This document shows, piece by piece, positions 1 through 9,783 of a DNA stretch of 64,000 bases (position 1 is the stretch's first letter; every line of letters begins with the position of its first letter). The position numbers were made by a program, and so were the translations under genes. The notes beneath the pieces were generated by a model. It searched no databases. It was not told where the DNA came from and saw only the letters and a list, made by a program, of their open reading frames with translations. Origin of the DNA: an uncultured Dialister sp. GTDB taxonomy: Bacteria > Bacillota > Negativicutes > Veillonellales > Dialisteraceae. The DNA is taken from positions 165,638 to 229,637 of the forward strand of contig UQJW01000002.1 of NCBI GenBank assembly GCA_900541485.1, in the 5' to 3' direction.

Positions 1-80
1 GGTAAAAATCCGGCAGTTATTGCACATATAAAAAGTACAGCAAGAATCAGAATAATCCATTTTTGCTTTCTTGTATTCAA
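1..80 (-). CDS. N-terminus of an off-window membrane-anchored or exported protein (partial)
   Basis: Only the first 26 or so codons are inside the window; the gene continues past position 1. The visible residues are a short basic stretch (NTRKQKW) followed by a hydrophobic run (IILILAVLFICAITAGF), which looks like a signal anchor or signal peptide. The AGAGGAG ribosome binding site directly abuts an ATG at 89, so the in-frame TTG at 80, nine bases after the site, is the better placed start; either is possible. A TATAAT box lies at 109-114. Product not identifiable. Confidence 0.55.
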   Translation of the reverse strand, partial: MNTRKQKWIILILAVLFICAITAGFL

Positions 81-108
81 CAGACTCATCTCCTCTTTTC
101 TCTTTGCT

Positions 109-137
109 ATTATAACATTTCTGTTTATGCATCTGAA
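109..137 (-). promoter_or_regulatory. Promoter of the partial gene at the left edge
   Basis: On the minus strand TATAAT (109-114) is preceded at 17 bases by a weak -35, TTCAGA (132-137). It lies between the tRNA-Glu terminator and the ribosome binding site of the partial gene. Confidence 0.4.
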
Positions 138-144
138 AATCGCG

Positions 145-184
145 ATAAAAAAATCTCATTCCCGATAAAATCAGTAAATGAGAT
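145..184 (-). terminator. Terminator of tRNA-Glu
   Basis: The 8-bp stem ATCTCATT/AATGAGAT (177-184 with 153-160) is followed on the minus strand by a run of T, a few bases after the tRNA 3' end. Confidence 0.75.
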
Positions 185-187
185 CTT

Positions 188-263
188 TGGTGACCGGTAT
201 GGGATTCGAACCCATACTCTCTGCGCTGAGAACGCAGCGTCTTAACCGTTTGACTAACCGGCC
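188..263 (-). tRNA. tRNA-Glu (anticodon CTC)
   Basis: The minus strand folds into a full cloverleaf of 76 bases including an encoded CCA. The acceptor stem GGCCGGT pairs with ACCGGTC with one G-T pair. The anticodon stem CTGCG/CGCAG encloses the loop TTCTCAG, giving anticodon CTC, which reads GAG. The T arm contains GGTTCGAATCC. It has its own promoter and terminator, so it is a single-gene unit. Confidence 0.93.
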
Positions 264-277
264 ATATGACAACAGTT

Positions 278-306
278 ATTATAAACGGTATTTTTACAAA
301 TATCAA
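278..306 (-). promoter_or_regulatory. Promoter of tRNA-Glu
   Basis: On the minus strand TTGATA (301-306), a 17-base spacer and TATAAT (278-283) sit just upstream of the tRNA 5' end. Confidence 0.75.
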
Positions 307-318
307 GTATTTCCCTTA

Positions 319-1119
319 TCAAGCATTTCCCTCTTTACAAGGCTTTCTGTCACTTTTATTTTTTTCATAAAGGATTAAAAGTCCCTTCAGTGTAAGCATA
401 GGATCTACGATATCAATCTGGGAAGCCGCTTTGGCAAATAATGATGCCAGTCCGCCGGTCGCAATAACCTTGATATCATCTCTTTTCATTTCTGCCTTTA
501 TCCGTCTGACCACTTCATCAATCTGACCGACAAACCCGTAGTAAATACCTGCCTGCATGGCAGAAACTGTATTTTTACAAATCACGGATTCTGTTTTCAC
601 AAGTTCAATTCGCGGAAGTTTAGAAGCACATCTGAAAAGCGCCTCCATAGAAATACCGATTCCTGGTGCCACGGCGCCGCCCAGATAGTTTCCTTTTTCA
701 TCAATTACACAAAAGGTGGTAGCTGTCCCCATATCGATGACAATCAGAGGACACCGGTATTCTGCAATAGCCGCTACGGCATTGACAATGCGGTCCGCCC
801 CCAATTCTTTCGGGTTATCATATAAAATATTCAATCCCGTCTTTATTCCCGGTCCTACCAAAATCGGATTAACCTTGAAATATCTTCGGGATAAAGACTC
901 TAAAATAGGGATAATCGGTGGTACAACAGTTGAAATAATCACGTCTTCAATGTCGGAAAATGACATCCCATTCAAGCGGAACAGATTACCTATCATGCCG
1001 GCATACCCGTCAGCGGTCTGCAATGTATCCGTCGCAAAACGCCAATGGCTGACCAACTCTCTGTTATGATAAATGCCACAAACAATGTTTGTATTTCCTA
1101 CATCAAATGCAAGCAACAT
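319..1119 (-). CDS. coaX: Type III pantothenate kinase
   Basis: Phosphorylates pantothenate in the first committed step of coenzyme A synthesis, in the cytoplasm; the type III enzyme is of the ASKHA fold and is not related to CoaA. The 266-residue length is normal for the family. Visible motifs are the N-terminal phosphate loop DVGNTN (6-11), GADR (107-110), DMGTAT (129-134) and GGAVAPG (147-153). The ATG start has an AGGAGC ribosome binding site 9 bases upstream. A -35/-10 pair lies upstream (1221-1249) after the bioY terminator, so it is probably transcribed on its own although it follows birA-bioY. coaD, a later step of the same pathway, is at 42.6 kb in this window. Confidence 0.95.
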   Translation of the reverse strand: MLLAFDVGNTNIVCGIYHNRELVSHWRFATDTLQTADGYAGMIGNLFRLNGMSFSDIEDVIISTVVPPIIPILESLSRRYFKVNPILVGPGIKTGLNILYDNPKELGADRIVNAVAAIAEYRCPLIVIDMGTATTFCVIDEKGNYLGGAVAPGIGISMEALFRCASKLPRIELVKTESVICKNTVSAMQAGIYYGFVGQIDEVVRRIKAEMKRDDIKVIATGGLASLFAKAASQIDIVDPMLTLKGLLILYEKNKSDRKPCKEGNA

Positions 1120-1220
1120 ATTCTTCCGCTCCTGTCAAATAAGATTTCACCGGAATAAATATCAGGCGCCGGAATCGCCTTTGGGTTTCTATTTATTTCC
1201 TCATCTTTTGTCACAAGTGT

Positions 1221-1249
1221 ATCATGCAATAAAGAAAGATTTCTGTCAA
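1221..1249 (-). promoter_or_regulatory. Promoter of coaX
   Basis: On the minus strand a perfect -35 TTGACA (1244-1249) is followed at 17 bases by CATGAT (1221-1226), a poorer -10. It begins just after the bioY terminator; the 5' leader would be about 100 bases. Confidence 0.55.
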
Positions 1250-1278
1250 GCAAAAAGAAGCGTGATTATACGCTTCTT
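1250..1278 (-). terminator. Terminator of the birA-bioY unit
   Basis: The stem AAGAAGCGT/ACGCTTCTT (9 bp, loop of 6) is followed by TTTTT on the minus strand, 18 bases after the bioY stop codon. Confidence 0.8.
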
Positions 1279-1295
1279 TCAAATCATGAGTATAT

Positions 1296-1859
1296 TTACC
1301 TTTCAGAAAGCAGTCCCGATTGCACCAATGCATTTCTGATTCTGACTCCGCAAAATATACCGACCGAAACCTTAATCAAATCAAAAATAACAAAGGGAAA
1401 TACGGTCATGGTAAGTGCCATCCATAAGGGCATTTCCTTTCCGAGGCCCAAAGAAAAGTATCCCATAAACCAGATTGTCCCTAAGGCATAACAAATCAAC
1501 AGACCGGCAAGTGCCAATAAAAACTGGCGGATAAAATAACCTTTGACGGCAGGACGGAAACCGCTGAGGCCGGCCATAATGATAAATCCGATATAATATC
1601 CGCCTACAGGACTCAAAAATATTCCCGGTCCTGCTTTTCCCATGGTAAGCACGGGAATCCCCAAGAGTCCGAGCAGCAGCCAGACCAGAATAGAAACCGC
1701 ACCCCATCTTGATCCGAGCAGGCCTCCCGCCAAGGCACAGACAAAAGTCTGCAATGTCATCGACACTGCCCCGACAGGTATTGTAAATTGTGAGAGAATT
1801 GCCATGACTGCAGCTATGAAAGCGGCACCGACCATAGAGTGAAATTTTTGTTTATCCAT
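1296..1859 (-). CDS. bioY: Biotin ECF transporter substrate-binding membrane protein BioY
   Basis: S component that binds biotin in the membrane and works with the shared energy-coupling module EcfA/A'/T (not in this window). The 187-residue protein has about six hydrophobic segments and the family pattern of a glycine-rich loop (GALGLLGSRWG-like at the second helix), TMGKAGPGIFLSPVGGYYIGF in the middle, and a basic C-terminus. I start at the ATG at 1859 because GGGAG lies 7 bases upstream; the longer reading from 1892 has no ribosome binding site. It overlaps the birA stop codon by 8 bases, so the two are translationally coupled and biotin uptake is co-expressed with the biotin sensor. Confidence 0.92.
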   Translation of the reverse strand: MDKQKFHSMVGAAFIAAVMAILSQFTIPVGAVSMTLQTFVCALAGGLLGSRWGAVSILVWLLLGLLGIPVLTMGKAGPGIFLSPVGGYYIGFIIMAGLSGFRPAVKGYFIRQFLLALAGLLICYALGTIWFMGYFSLGLGKEMPLWMALTMTVFPFVIFDLIKVSVGIFCGVRIRNALVQSGLLSER

Positions 1860-2859
1860 TGATATTCTCCCGTCTTTCCGGAATAGGAGCATCTACCGGT
1901 CTGATAGAAACATCTCCGGCCATGACACGACGGGTTCCTTCTCCGGTCTCTACCAAAAGGCAGCCATCCCGGTCAATATCTACAGCTTTTCCTATATAAT
2001 TTTCATTATCCAAAATAACACGCACATCTTTCCCTAAAGTCACTGATAATTTACGCCAATCCTCCAGTACCTTATCAAATCCTTCTTCATTAGCAACTTT
2101 ATATTCTGCCTCCAACTCTGACAGAACAGCTGCAAGCAACTCTTTTCTTGAAACCCGGACCCCTTCATTAAGAAATGATGTCGCTCCGTCTCTAAACTCT
2201 TCGGGAAATTCATTTTTCTTTATTCCCGTATTAATACCGATTCCCATAACGATGTAATCAATTTTTTCCATAGATGCAGACATTTCGCAAAGCATTCCTA
2301 CCAGTTTTTTACCGTGGAATAATATATCATTGGGCCATTTTATTCCCGCTTCATCAAGCCCGAGACGACGGATTCCCCGGCATACGCCTACTGCGGCCAA
2401 GAGAGTGCATTTAGAAGCTTCCATAGGAAAAAAATCAGGCCGTAAAATAACTGAAAACCAGATGCCTTTGGCAAAAGGCGAGTAAAATCCCCGGGTCAGT
2501 CTGCCCTTTCCCATTGTTTGTTCTTCTGCCACAACAATTGTTCCTTCTTCTGCGCCTTCCCGTGCAATTTTTTTTGCTTCTTCATTGGTAGAAGGCGTCA
2601 TTTCAAAATAGACTACCTTCCGTCCAAAAGACTCTGTGCGAAGTACGCCTTCTATTTCAAGAGGTGTCAATAAATCGGGTGCATAGAGCAGCCGGTATCC
2701 TTTCCTGGTACTCGACTCAAAAATATATCCTCTTTCTTTCAGCACATTGATATGTTTCCAAATCGCTGTGCGCGATACTTTCAGATCTTTTGAAATTTGC
2801 TCCCCCGATACATAACCGCCGTTTGCTTTCCTGAAATATTCCAATATTTCATTCCTCAT
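1852..2859 (-). CDS. birA: Bifunctional biotin-[acetyl-CoA-carboxylase] ligase and biotin repressor
   Basis: Attaches biotin to carboxyl carrier proteins by way of biotinyl-5'-AMP, and in the two-domain form also represses biotin genes. Residues 1-65 form a winged helix (GEQISKDLKVSRTAIWKHI). The catalytic domain has the biotinyl-AMP loop GKGRLTRGF (the usual form is GRGRxGRxW), PNDI and the KLVGMLCE strand, then a short SH3-like C-terminal domain. I use the ATG at 2859 because AAAGGGG lies upstream; the ATG at 2886 would give a nine-residue extension and lies almost at the predicted transcription start. 335 residues is normal for the type with an HTH domain. Confidence 0.93.
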   Translation of the reverse strand: MRNEILEYFRKANGGYVSGEQISKDLKVSRTAIWKHINVLKERGYIFESSTRKGYRLLYAPDLLTPLEIEGVLRTESFGRKVVYFEMTPSTNEEAKKIAREGAEEGTIVVAEEQTMGKGRLTRGFYSPFAKGIWFSVILRPDFFPMEASKCTLLAAVGVCRGIRRLGLDEAGIKWPNDILFHGKKLVGMLCEMSASMEKIDYIVMGIGINTGIKKNEFPEEFRDGATSFLNEGVRVSRKELLAAVLSELEAEYKVANEEGFDKVLEDWRKLSVTLGKDVRVILDNENYIGKAVDIDRDGCLLVETGEGTRRVMAGDVSIRPVDAPIPERRENING

Positions 2860-2894
2860 CAAGTCTGCCCCTTTCATATTGCACAATTTTCTTC

Positions 2895-2923
2895 ATTATA
2901 ATTTCACTAAAAATATTAGTCAA
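2895..2923 (-). promoter_or_regulatory. Promoter of birA-bioY with a palindrome over the -35 box
   Basis: On the minus strand TTGACT (2918-2923), 17 bases, TATAAT (2895-2900). The -35 box lies inside the 12-base palindrome TTAGTTGACTAA (2916-2927), which is a candidate operator. Autorepression by BirA is an inference; the palindrome does not have the usual long spacing of known BirA sites. Confidence 0.75.
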
Positions 2924-2929
2924 CTAAAA

Positions 2930-2975
2930 TAAAAAAGAGCATTGACATTAAAATACTGCTTCAAATCAATGCTCT
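2930..2975 (-). terminator. Terminator of hslV-hslU
   Basis: The perfect 10-bp stem AGAGCATTGA/TCAATGCTCT with a 20-base loop is followed by TTTTTT on the minus strand, 12 bases after the hslU stop. Confidence 0.85.
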
Positions 2976-2987
2976 ACTCCGAAGAGT

Positions 2988-4349
2988 TTATAAAATATAA
3001 TGGGATATATCCATATTTCCGGCTATTTCTCCCAGTTTTTCTTTAACATAGGCATCATCAATAACAACCTCTTTATTTTCTAAATCAGGTGCTTCAAAAG
3101 ACAAATCCTCCAGTACCTTTTCCAAAACGGTATATAAACGACGTGCTCCTATATTTTCTGTTTCCCTGTTGACTTCAGTTGCTACCGCGGCAATAGCATC
3201 AAGAGCGTTTTCTGTAAAAGTAACCTGCAGTCCCTCTGTCTTTAAAAGCTCTGTATATTGACGAATCAAAGCCTGTTTCGGTTCTGTCAATATTTTGCGT
3301 AAATCTTCTTCCGTCAAGCTTTGTAACTCTACGCGCACAGGAAATCTGCCCTGTAACTCGGGAATTAAATCGCTCGGTTTTGAAACATGAAAAGCTCCGG
3401 CAGCTATAAATAATATGTGGTCGGTTTTTACAGAACCGTACTTTGTCTTCACCGTCGCCCCTTCCACGATAGGAAGAATATCTCTTTGTACACCTTCACG
3501 GGACACGTCTAATCCTCCCGAAGACTGTCCCTTTCCTGCAATTTTATCAATTTCATCTATAAAGATAATCCCTCTCTCCTCCGCCAGACTGACCGCCTTA
3601 TCACGGACCGCATCCATATCCACCATCTCGTCAGCTGCTTCTTCCATAAGAATTTTTTTTGCGGATCGGACAGTGACTTTTTTCTTTTTCAATTTCTTTG
3701 GCATCATAGAAGAAAGCATTTGGGAAATCTGGTTAGCCTGTTCATTATTTCCCATATCATCGGTATTTCCTTTTTCTTTTACTTCAATAACAATCTCGCG
3801 CCCGTCCAGGTCTCCGTTTTTAATCCGTTCTACCAAATCTTTTCTTCGTTCTGCTTCCCCTTCCGCCAAAGGAACCGTATCTTCTGTTTTGCCGCCAAAA
3901 ATAATATCCATAGGGGTTCTTGTTTCCTGTTTTTTCGTCGGCCACATGATTTCGGCAATTTTTTCTACTGCTGTTTCTTCTGCATCTTTTCCGAGCGCTT
4001 TTGATTCTTTCTGCTTGACGAGACGCACTGATTCTTCCACCAAATCACGAACCATTGATTCCACATCTCTTCCCACATAGCCGACCTCTGTGTATTTCGT
4101 TGCCTCCACTTTCACAAACGGAGCCTCCGTTAAGGTGGCGATACGGCGTGCAATTTCCGTTTTTCCCACACCGGTAGGTCCCATCATTAAAATGTTTTTA
4201 GGGCTTATTTCTCGGGCAATATCAGCAGGAAGCCGGCTGCTTCTCCACCGGTTCCGGAGTGCTACTGCCACAGAACGTTTGGCTTCTTTCTGCCCTATGA
4301 TGTAATGATCCAAATATTCTACTATATTTTTCGGTGTCAATTCTTTCAT
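2988..4349 (-). CDS. hslU: ATP-dependent protease ATPase subunit HslU (ClpY)
   Basis: AAA+ unfoldase ring that feeds substrates to the HslV peptidase in the cytoplasm. The 453-residue protein has Walker A GPTGVGKT (57-64), the pore loop GYVG (90-93), an inserted I domain rich in charged residues (about 110-240), Walker B IIFIDEID (about 255), sensor residues and the C-terminal tail ending SHYIL, which in this family docks into HslV. Its ATG follows the hslV stop with no gap (TAAATG), and GAGGAAATATAA before it is the ribosome binding site inside hslV. Confidence 0.97.
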   Translation of the reverse strand: MKELTPKNIVEYLDHYIIGQKEAKRSVAVALRNRWRSSRLPADIAREISPKNILMMGPTGVGKTEIARRIATLTEAPFVKVEATKYTEVGYVGRDVESMVRDLVEESVRLVKQKESKALGKDAEETAVEKIAEIMWPTKKQETRTPMDIIFGGKTEDTVPLAEGEAERRKDLVERIKNGDLDGREIVIEVKEKGNTDDMGNNEQANQISQMLSSMMPKKLKKKKVTVRSAKKILMEEAADEMVDMDAVRDKAVSLAEERGIIFIDEIDKIAGKGQSSGGLDVSREGVQRDILPIVEGATVKTKYGSVKTDHILFIAAGAFHVSKPSDLIPELQGRFPVRVELQSLTEEDLRKILTEPKQALIRQYTELLKTEGLQVTFTENALDAIAAVATEVNRETENIGARRLYTVLEKVLEDLSFEAPDLENKEVVIDDAYVKEKLGEIAGNMDISHYIL

Positions 4350-4880
4350 TTATATTTCCTCTACGATTACATTATGATTCGTATATACACAAATATCTGC
4401 AGCTACATGAAGAGATTTTTCCGCAATTTCTCTTGCCGGCAAATCTGTCGATGCCACTAAAGCACGAGCCGCTGCAAGAGCATAATTACCACCGCTTCCG
4501 ATGGCTAAAATACCGTCATCCGGTTCTATGACTTCCCCACTGCCGGAAACAAGAAATAAATGCTCTCCGTCAGTCATGATTAAAAGAGCTTCCAACTTTT
4601 GGAGAACCCTGTCTCTCCGCCATTCCTTGGCAAACTCCACCGCTGCTCTCACTAAATTTCCGTTACAGTCAGAAATTTTTGATTCAAATTTATCAAATAA
4701 TGCAAAAGCATCCGCCACCGAACCAGCAAATCCGGCAATCACTTTTCCGTGGTACAGCCTCCGAACTTTTCGGGCTGTATTTTTCATAATTACTGCATTA
4801 CCCATAGTGACCTGACCATCTCCTGCCACGGCAGTATGCCCGTCTTTTTTTACAGCTAATATAGTTGTTGCGGTAAACAT
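4350..4880 (-). CDS. hslV: ATP-dependent protease peptidase subunit HslV (ClpQ)
   Basis: Proteasome-type threonine peptidase that forms a double ring capped by HslU. The start is the ATG at 4880 after GGGAGGAACT; a longer reading from 5012 runs into the upstream terminator and promoter and is not supported. The sequence begins [10 protein letters not shown], so the catalytic Thr of the TTI motif would be residue 5 behind a short leader, as in Bacillus ClpQ (ATTI) and unlike E. coli (MTTI). Other family features are GDGQVTMG and the AIGSGGNYA turn near residue 125. 176 residues is normal. Confidence 0.96.
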   Translation of the reverse strand: MFTATTILAVKKDGHTAVAGDGQVTMGNAVIMKNTARKVRRLYHGKVIAGFAGSVADAFALFDKFESKISDCNGNLVRAAVEFAKEWRRDRVLQKLEALLIMTDGEHLFLVSGSGEVIEPDDGILAIGSGGNYALAAARALVASTDLPAREIAEKSLHVAADICVYTNHNVIVEEI

Positions 4881-4919
4881 AGTTCCTCCCGAATATAAAT
4901 ATTTAAATATTTTCTTTCT

Positions 4920-4925
4920 ATTATA
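4920..4925 (-). promoter_or_regulatory. -10 box upstream of hslV
   Basis: TATAAT on the minus strand, about 40 bases upstream of the hslV ATG and just after the trmFO terminator. No convincing -35 is visible, so the promoter call is weak. Confidence 0.35.
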
Positions 4926-4939
4926 CCTTTTACTGTTTA

Positions 4940-4979
4940 AAAAGAAAAAGACCGGCTGTCCGCATACGCAGAGCCGGTC
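4940..4979 (-). terminator. Terminator of the yraN-comM-dprA-topA-trmFO operon
   Basis: The perfect 8-bp GC-rich stem GACCGGCT/AGCCGGTC is followed by TTTTTCTTTTT on the minus strand, directly after the trmFO stop. Confidence 0.9.
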
Positions 4980-4983
4980 ATTG

Positions 4984-6285
4984 TTATGATTCGATAAATT
5001 TTTCAAGAGCACATAGTGCTCTTTCTGCCAATTTTTGATTTTTTTCTTTTTTAGGTACTCGCATTTCTAAAGGAGGTATGAGTCCGAAATTGACATTCAT
5101 CGGTTGGAAATTCTTTCCCTCAAAATGGGAAATATAGTGACACAATGCTCCAATGGCACATTCTCTCGGAAAGGCGGAAGGTGTTTTGCCGTGAAATCTT
5201 TCGGCTGCCGAAAAGGCTGCTGCAATTCCTGATGCTGCCGACTCGACATATCCTTCCACGCCTGTCATCTGTCCGGCAAAAAACAGTCCTTCTCTTGTTC
5301 TCGTTTCCATTGTTGCATTTAAAAGATGCGGAGAATCAATATACGTATTTCTATGCATCACACCATAACGAATAAATTCCGCGTTTTCCAGTCCCGGAAT
5401 CATTCGGAAAACTCTTTTCTGCTCGCCCCATTTCAAATGTGTTTGGAATCCCACCAGATTATACATGGTGTCCCCTACATTATCCTGACGGAGCTGTACA
5501 ACTGCATACGGCTCCTTACCTGTTGCAGGATCCGGAAGTCCAACCGGTTTCATCGGTCCGAAACGCATCGTATCTTCCCCGCGGGCCGCCATAACTTCTA
5601 TCGGCATACACCCTTCGAAAACATCTCCCTTTTCAAATCCGTGCACGTCGGCTACCTGTGCCGTTCTGAGAGCTTCATAAAAGGCTTTATACTCTCTCTC
5701 ATTCATCGGACAATTTAAATAAGCCGCCTCTCCCTTATTATAGCGGGACATACGGTAAACGATATTCATGTCGAGAGATTCTTTTGTGACAATCGGTGCA
5801 GCGGCATCATAAAAATGAAAACCCTCAGTTCCGCAAAATTTTTCTATTGCTTCTGCAAGTTTTCCGTCTGTAAGCGGACCTGTTGCTATAATGCCTATTC
5901 CCTTTTCGGGAATATTTTCTGTTTCTTCCGCCACAAATTCAATCAGCGGATGACTTTTTACCTTTTCCGTTACTGCCCGGGCAAAACCCTCACGATCCAC
6001 TGCCAACGCCCCTCCGGCAGGTACACTGTGGCTGTCGGCACAGCTCATAATGACCGAGCCCAGCCGGCGCATTTCTTCTTTTAAAAGACCAACTGCATTC
6101 GTTAATGCCGCTGCCCGAAGAGAATTACTGCACACAAGTTCGGCAAAATATTCCGTCCGGTGAGCCGGTGTTTGTTTAACCGGTCGCATTTCTATCAGGC
6201 GGACAGGTATCTGTTTTTGTGCCAGTTGCCAGGCTGCTTCACTTCCTGCCAAACCGGCACCTATGACCGTTATTTTATCTGTCAA
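4984..6285 (-). CDS. trmFO: FADH2/folate-dependent tRNA (uracil-54-C5) methyltransferase
   Basis: Makes ribothymidine 54 in the T loop of tRNAs, using methylene-tetrahydrofolate and reduced FAD. The 433-residue protein has the FAD-binding [10 protein letters not shown] (8-17), [15 protein letters not shown] (32-46) and the LVCSNSL motif (51-57) characteristic of TrmFO, and near the C-terminus [14 protein letters not shown]. It is the last gene of a run with topA: its ATG shares bases with the topA stop (ATGA). A strong terminator follows at once. Confidence 0.97.
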   Translation of the reverse strand: MTDKITVIGAGLAGSEAAWQLAQKQIPVRLIEMRPVKQTPAHRTEYFAELVCSNSLRAAALTNAVGLLKEEMRRLGSVIMSCADSHSVPAGGALAVDREGFARAVTEKVKSHPLIEFVAEETENIPEKGIGIIATGPLTDGKLAEAIEKFCGTEGFHFYDAAAPIVTKESLDMNIVYRMSRYNKGEAAYLNCPMNEREYKAFYEALRTAQVADVHGFEKGDVFEGCMPIEVMAARGEDTMRFGPMKPVGLPDPATGKEPYAVVQLRQDNVGDTMYNLVGFQTHLKWGEQKRVFRMIPGLENAEFIRYGVMHRNTYIDSPHLLNATMETRTREGLFFAGQMTGVEGYVESAASGIAAAFSAAERFHGKTPSAFPRECAIGALCHYISHFEGKNFQPMNVNFGLIPPLEMRVPKKEKNQKLAERALCALEKFIES

Positions 6286-8657
6286 TTTGATTCTCCTGTT
6301 TTCTTTCCCCTTCTTTTAGCACCGGATTTCCCCGAGTCTTCGCCTGCCGGTTTCCTTTTCTTCGGATGGGTCGGACATTCCGGATTGGAACAAAGAATTT
6401 TTTCCCCTTTGTTTTTATAAGTTTTCTTCACCATAATTGCGCCGCAGGTATCGCAGAATTGATCGACCGGCTCATCCCAAAGTGCCATATCGCAGCGGGG
6501 ATATTGATTGCATCCGTAGAAATAACGACCCCTTCTGGAGCGTCTGCGTACAAGATGTCCTTCATGACACTTCGGACATACAATGCCCGTATCAACAACT
6601 ATCGCTTTATTGGCTCCGCAGCCCGGGCATTTCAGATATCTTCCGTACGGCCCCTGACGGTAAACCATTTTTTCTCCACACTCATCACAGGGAATGTCCG
6701 AAACCTCCTCTTTTCCATCACCCTTCCCATAAGGCTTTGTATTTTTGCATTCCGGGAAATTCGGACAAGCCAGATATTTTCCGTACCGGCTCATCTTCAC
6801 AATCATAGGTGCTCCGCATTTTTCACAAAGCACGTCCGATACTTCCTGATTATCCTCTTTAGCTTTTGCCGCTTTTTCATTGGCTTCATTTAATTCCTTT
6901 TCGAAAACATTCCAGAATTCACGGATTGCATTTTTATAAGTAGCTTTCCCTTCTGCAATTTTATCGAGCCACGTCTCTAACTCGGCGGTAAAGTCAACAT
7001 TAATAATGCCTGCAAAATATTGCTTTAAGAGATTTGTTACCTTAAATCCCAAATCTGTCGGAACAAACTGTTTTCCTTCCTTTTCTACGTAGTTTCGTTT
7101 CTGGATTGTATCTAAAATGGGTGCATACGTAGAGGGACGGCCAATTCCCTTTTCTTCCAACGTTTTAATCAGGCTTGCTTCCGTATATCTTGGCGGAGGC
7201 GTTGTAAAATGCTGCTCCCCTTCCATTTTAGTATTCATAACAGATTCACCCTTCCGCAGCGGAGGAAGAGTTGTAAAATCTTCGTTTTCCTGCTTTTTCT
7301 CTTTGGCAGGCTGCATAACGGTAAATCCGTCAAAAAGAACGGTGCTTCCCGATGCACGGAGTGTGTACTCTCCGTTTTGTAATGTTGCTGTGGTCGCCTG
7401 CGAAATTTGCGGTGCCATCTGGCTGGCAACAAAACGATTCCATATAAGCGTGTATAAACGAAGTTGGTCCCTCGATAAAATTGCTTTTAAAGTGTCCGGC
7501 GGAAATTCCAAGCTGGTGGGGCGGATAGCTTCATGGGCATCCTGGGCGTCTTTTTTCTTTGAATATACATTCGGTTTTGCCGGCAAATATTCCTCCCCAT
7601 AGACACTCATAATATAAGGACGGATTTGCTGTATCATTTCAGCAGAAATACGGGTAGAATCTGTACGCATATAAGTAATAAGCCCTATATGCCCGTGTCC
7701 GGGAATTTCAACGCCTTCATAAAGCATTTGCGCAAGCATCATTGTTTTCTTGGATCCGAAGCTCAAACGATTCACTGCATCCTGCTGCATGGTAGACGTT
7801 GTATAAGGCGGCTTGGCTTTTCTCTGCTTTTTAGATTTAGTTACGGAAATAATATCGGCAGGCTTTTTTAAAAGAGCCTGTACCACACGGTCGGTTTCTT
7901 CTTTTGTATGTAACTCCGCATCCTTTCCTGCGATTTGAACCAGTTTTGCCTTAAAATTTTCTTTCTCTTCTGTTTTAAAAGTTCCCTCGACAGTCCAGTA
8001 TTCTACAGGAGTAAATGCACGAATTTCTTCTTCTCTTTCACAAATCAGTCTGGTTGCAACCGATTGTACACGGCCTGCAGATAATCCTCGATAAATCTGT
8101 TTCCACAACCATGGTGACAGTTTATACCCGACAATACGGTCTAATACACGTCGTGCCTGCTGGGCATTCACCATCGATAAATCAACCGGGCCGGGATGTT
8201 TTACCGCATCCTTAATCGCCGGTGGTGTAATTTCATGAAAAGCAATCCGGACATTATCATCAGGATTCACATCAAGCAGCTTAGATAAATGCCATGAAAT
8301 CGCTTCTCCCTCACGGTCAGGGTCCGTTGCCAAAAGAATATCTTTTGAACGATTTGCTTCCTTCTGTAAATTCTTGATAACATCTGCCCGTTTTACCGAA
8401 TTTACATATTCGGGAGTAAAATCATGAGCAATATCCACACCGAAAGTTTTTTCCGGGAGATCCCGCAAATGTCCCATAGAAGCAAGCACCTTATAGCCGG
8501 ATCCCAAAATTCTTTCAATAGTTTTTGCTTTGGCCGGTGATTCTACAATTACCAAGGTCTTACCGTCAGCGTTTCTTTTTCTCTTAAAAACCGGTTCCTT
8601 TTTTACCGAAGGTTTTTTCTTTTTATCACCGATTGTTATTGTTCTTGTAATTGCCAC
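6282..8657 (-). CDS. topA: DNA topoisomerase I
   Basis: Type IA topoisomerase that relaxes negative supercoils. The 791-residue protein starts with a basic 30-residue extension rich in Lys/Arg, then the Toprim domain ([12 protein letters not shown] at 36-47, TDPDREGE at 111-118). The catalytic tyrosine is Y329 in [12 protein letters not shown]. The C-terminus carries four Cys4 zinc-ribbon repeats (for example [15 protein letters not shown] and [12 protein letters not shown]). The start is GTG at 8657 with TGGAGG upstream. It ends in an ATGA overlap with trmFO and begins 38 bases after dprA. Confidence 0.97.
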   Translation of the reverse strand: MAITRTITIGDKKKKPSVKKEPVFKRKRNADGKTLVIVESPAKAKTIERILGSGYKVLASMGHLRDLPEKTFGVDIAHDFTPEYVNSVKRADVIKNLQKEANRSKDILLATDPDREGEAISWHLSKLLDVNPDDNVRIAFHEITPPAIKDAVKHPGPVDLSMVNAQQARRVLDRIVGYKLSPWLWKQIYRGLSAGRVQSVATRLICEREEEIRAFTPVEYWTVEGTFKTEEKENFKAKLVQIAGKDAELHTKEETDRVVQALLKKPADIISVTKSKKQRKAKPPYTTSTMQQDAVNRLSFGSKKTMMLAQMLYEGVEIPGHGHIGLITYMRTDSTRISAEMIQQIRPYIMSVYGEEYLPAKPNVYSKKKDAQDAHEAIRPTSLEFPPDTLKAILSRDQLRLYTLIWNRFVASQMAPQISQATTATLQNGEYTLRASGSTVLFDGFTVMQPAKEKKQENEDFTTLPPLRKGESVMNTKMEGEQHFTTPPPRYTEASLIKTLEEKGIGRPSTYAPILDTIQKRNYVEKEGKQFVPTDLGFKVTNLLKQYFAGIINVDFTAELETWLDKIAEGKATYKNAIREFWNVFEKELNEANEKAAKAKEDNQEVSDVLCEKCGAPMIVKMSRYGKYLACPNFPECKNTKPYGKGDGKEEVSDIPCDECGEKMVYRQGPYGRYLKCPGCGANKAIVVDTGIVCPKCHEGHLVRRRSRRGRYFYGCNQYPRCDMALWDEPVDQFCDTCGAIMVKKTYKNKGEKILCSNPECPTHPKKRKPAGEDSGKSGAKRRGKKTGESN

Positions 8658-8695
8658 AATTCCCTCCAGATAGTTAAATCAAGGCCTGACAGCTG

Positions 8696-9781
8696 TTATT
8701 TCCCGGTCATAACGAACCTGCCGGGGTCAATCTCCTTTATATATCCTTTAAGCTGGAGTTGAAGAAGCAGTGTGGAAATTTTCGTGACCGGCATACCCGA
8801 TTGTACCAAAATTTCTTCTGCCGTTACCTCATCCCCTATACAGCAAAAACGATACACTACTTCCTCTTCCAATGTCAACTCCTCATAGGATACTTTCTCA
8901 ATTCCCTCCTCTTCGGGAAGCCAGTTATACTCAGAAAGTATATCCTTTGCCTCCGTGCAGCAAATCGCACCATTCCGAACCAACCGGTTTGTCCCTTTAC
9001 TCGAAGGAAGCCATATATTTCCCGGAACGGAAAATACATCCCTCCCTTCCTCCAATGCGAAATCGGACGTAATAAGCGCACCGCTCCGTTCTGCCGCTTC
9101 TACGACCAAAATGCCGCGACTCATGCCTGCAATAATCCTGTTTCTTGCAGGAAATTGCCGTCCTAACGGCGGTGTACCGGGAGGATATTCAGATATAAGG
9201 GTGCCTCCTGTACTAATAACCTCTTGAAACAGATTTTTATTTTCCGGAGGATATACTTTATCAAGACCGCAGGCAAGAACGACGACGGTAGGATTTTGTT
9301 CTGCAAGAGCCCCCTTATGGGAAGCACTGTCAATCCCTCTTGCTCCGCCGGAAACAATCGTTACACCGGCCTTTGCCAAATCTGAAGAAATACGGTTCGC
9401 CGTTTCCAGTCCATATGGCGTTGCTTTTCTCATTCCGACAACTGCTATCGTCTTCTCCCATACCGGCGGTTGTCCCTTATAAAATAAAACAGCCGGAGGA
9501 TTTGATGTTTCCGCCAGCAGCGGAGGATAATTTTCATCCTCCCATGTACAGCAGCGGATCTCCAGTCTGTATAAAAGTTCCTCCGTTTCTTCCGGAGATG
9601 TATGCGCCCGGTAAGACAAGAAAGAATCCTCTGCTTTCGGGGACAGCAGATGTGCTTTCCTTACCGATTCGTCCGATGCTTTCCAAACATCTTCTGCACT
9701 TCCGAATGCGGATATCAGATTCCGTATAGACTTTGCTCCCAAACCGGGACAGCCCGGTAATGATGCTGCATATATATCCAT
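8696..9781 (-). CDS. dprA: DNA-processing protein DprA (Smf)
   Basis: Binds incoming single-stranded DNA during natural transformation and loads RecA. The 361-residue protein has an N-terminal helix-hairpin-helix/SAM-like part (PGLGAKSIRNLI), the extended Rossmann fold core (IAVVGMRKATPYG, IVSGGARGIDSASHKGAL, FPARNRIIAGMS, VVEAAERSGALITSDFALE) and a C-terminal winged helix (about 300-361). It is 2 bases downstream of comM; with ComEA, ComEC and ComM-like genes also present here, transformation ability is plausible. Confidence 0.96.
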   Translation of the reverse strand: MDIYAASLPGCPGLGAKSIRNLISAFGSAEDVWKASDESVRKAHLLSPKAEDSFLSYRAHTSPEETEELLYRLEIRCCTWEDENYPPLLAETSNPPAVLFYKGQPPVWEKTIAVVGMRKATPYGLETANRISSDLAKAGVTIVSGGARGIDSASHKGALAEQNPTVVVLACGLDKVYPPENKNLFQEVISTGGTLISEYPPGTPPLGRQFPARNRIIAGMSRGILVVEAAERSGALITSDFALEEGRDVFSVPGNIWLPSSKGTNRLVRNGAICCTEAKDILSEYNWLPEEEGIEKVSYEELTLEEEVVYRFCCIGDEVTAEEILVQSGMPVTKISTLLLQLQLKGYIKEIDPGRFVMTGK

Positions 9782-9783
9782 GT

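Noticed and set aside
2860-2886. An N-terminal extension of BirA from the ATG at 2886
   Set aside because: That ATG is at the predicted transcription start, with no ribosome binding site; the ATG at 2859 has AAAGGGG.
3415-4080. A 221-codon plus-strand frame opposite hslU
   Set aside because: Antisense shadow of a well-supported gene; the Ser-rich protein reflects the antisense of charged codons.
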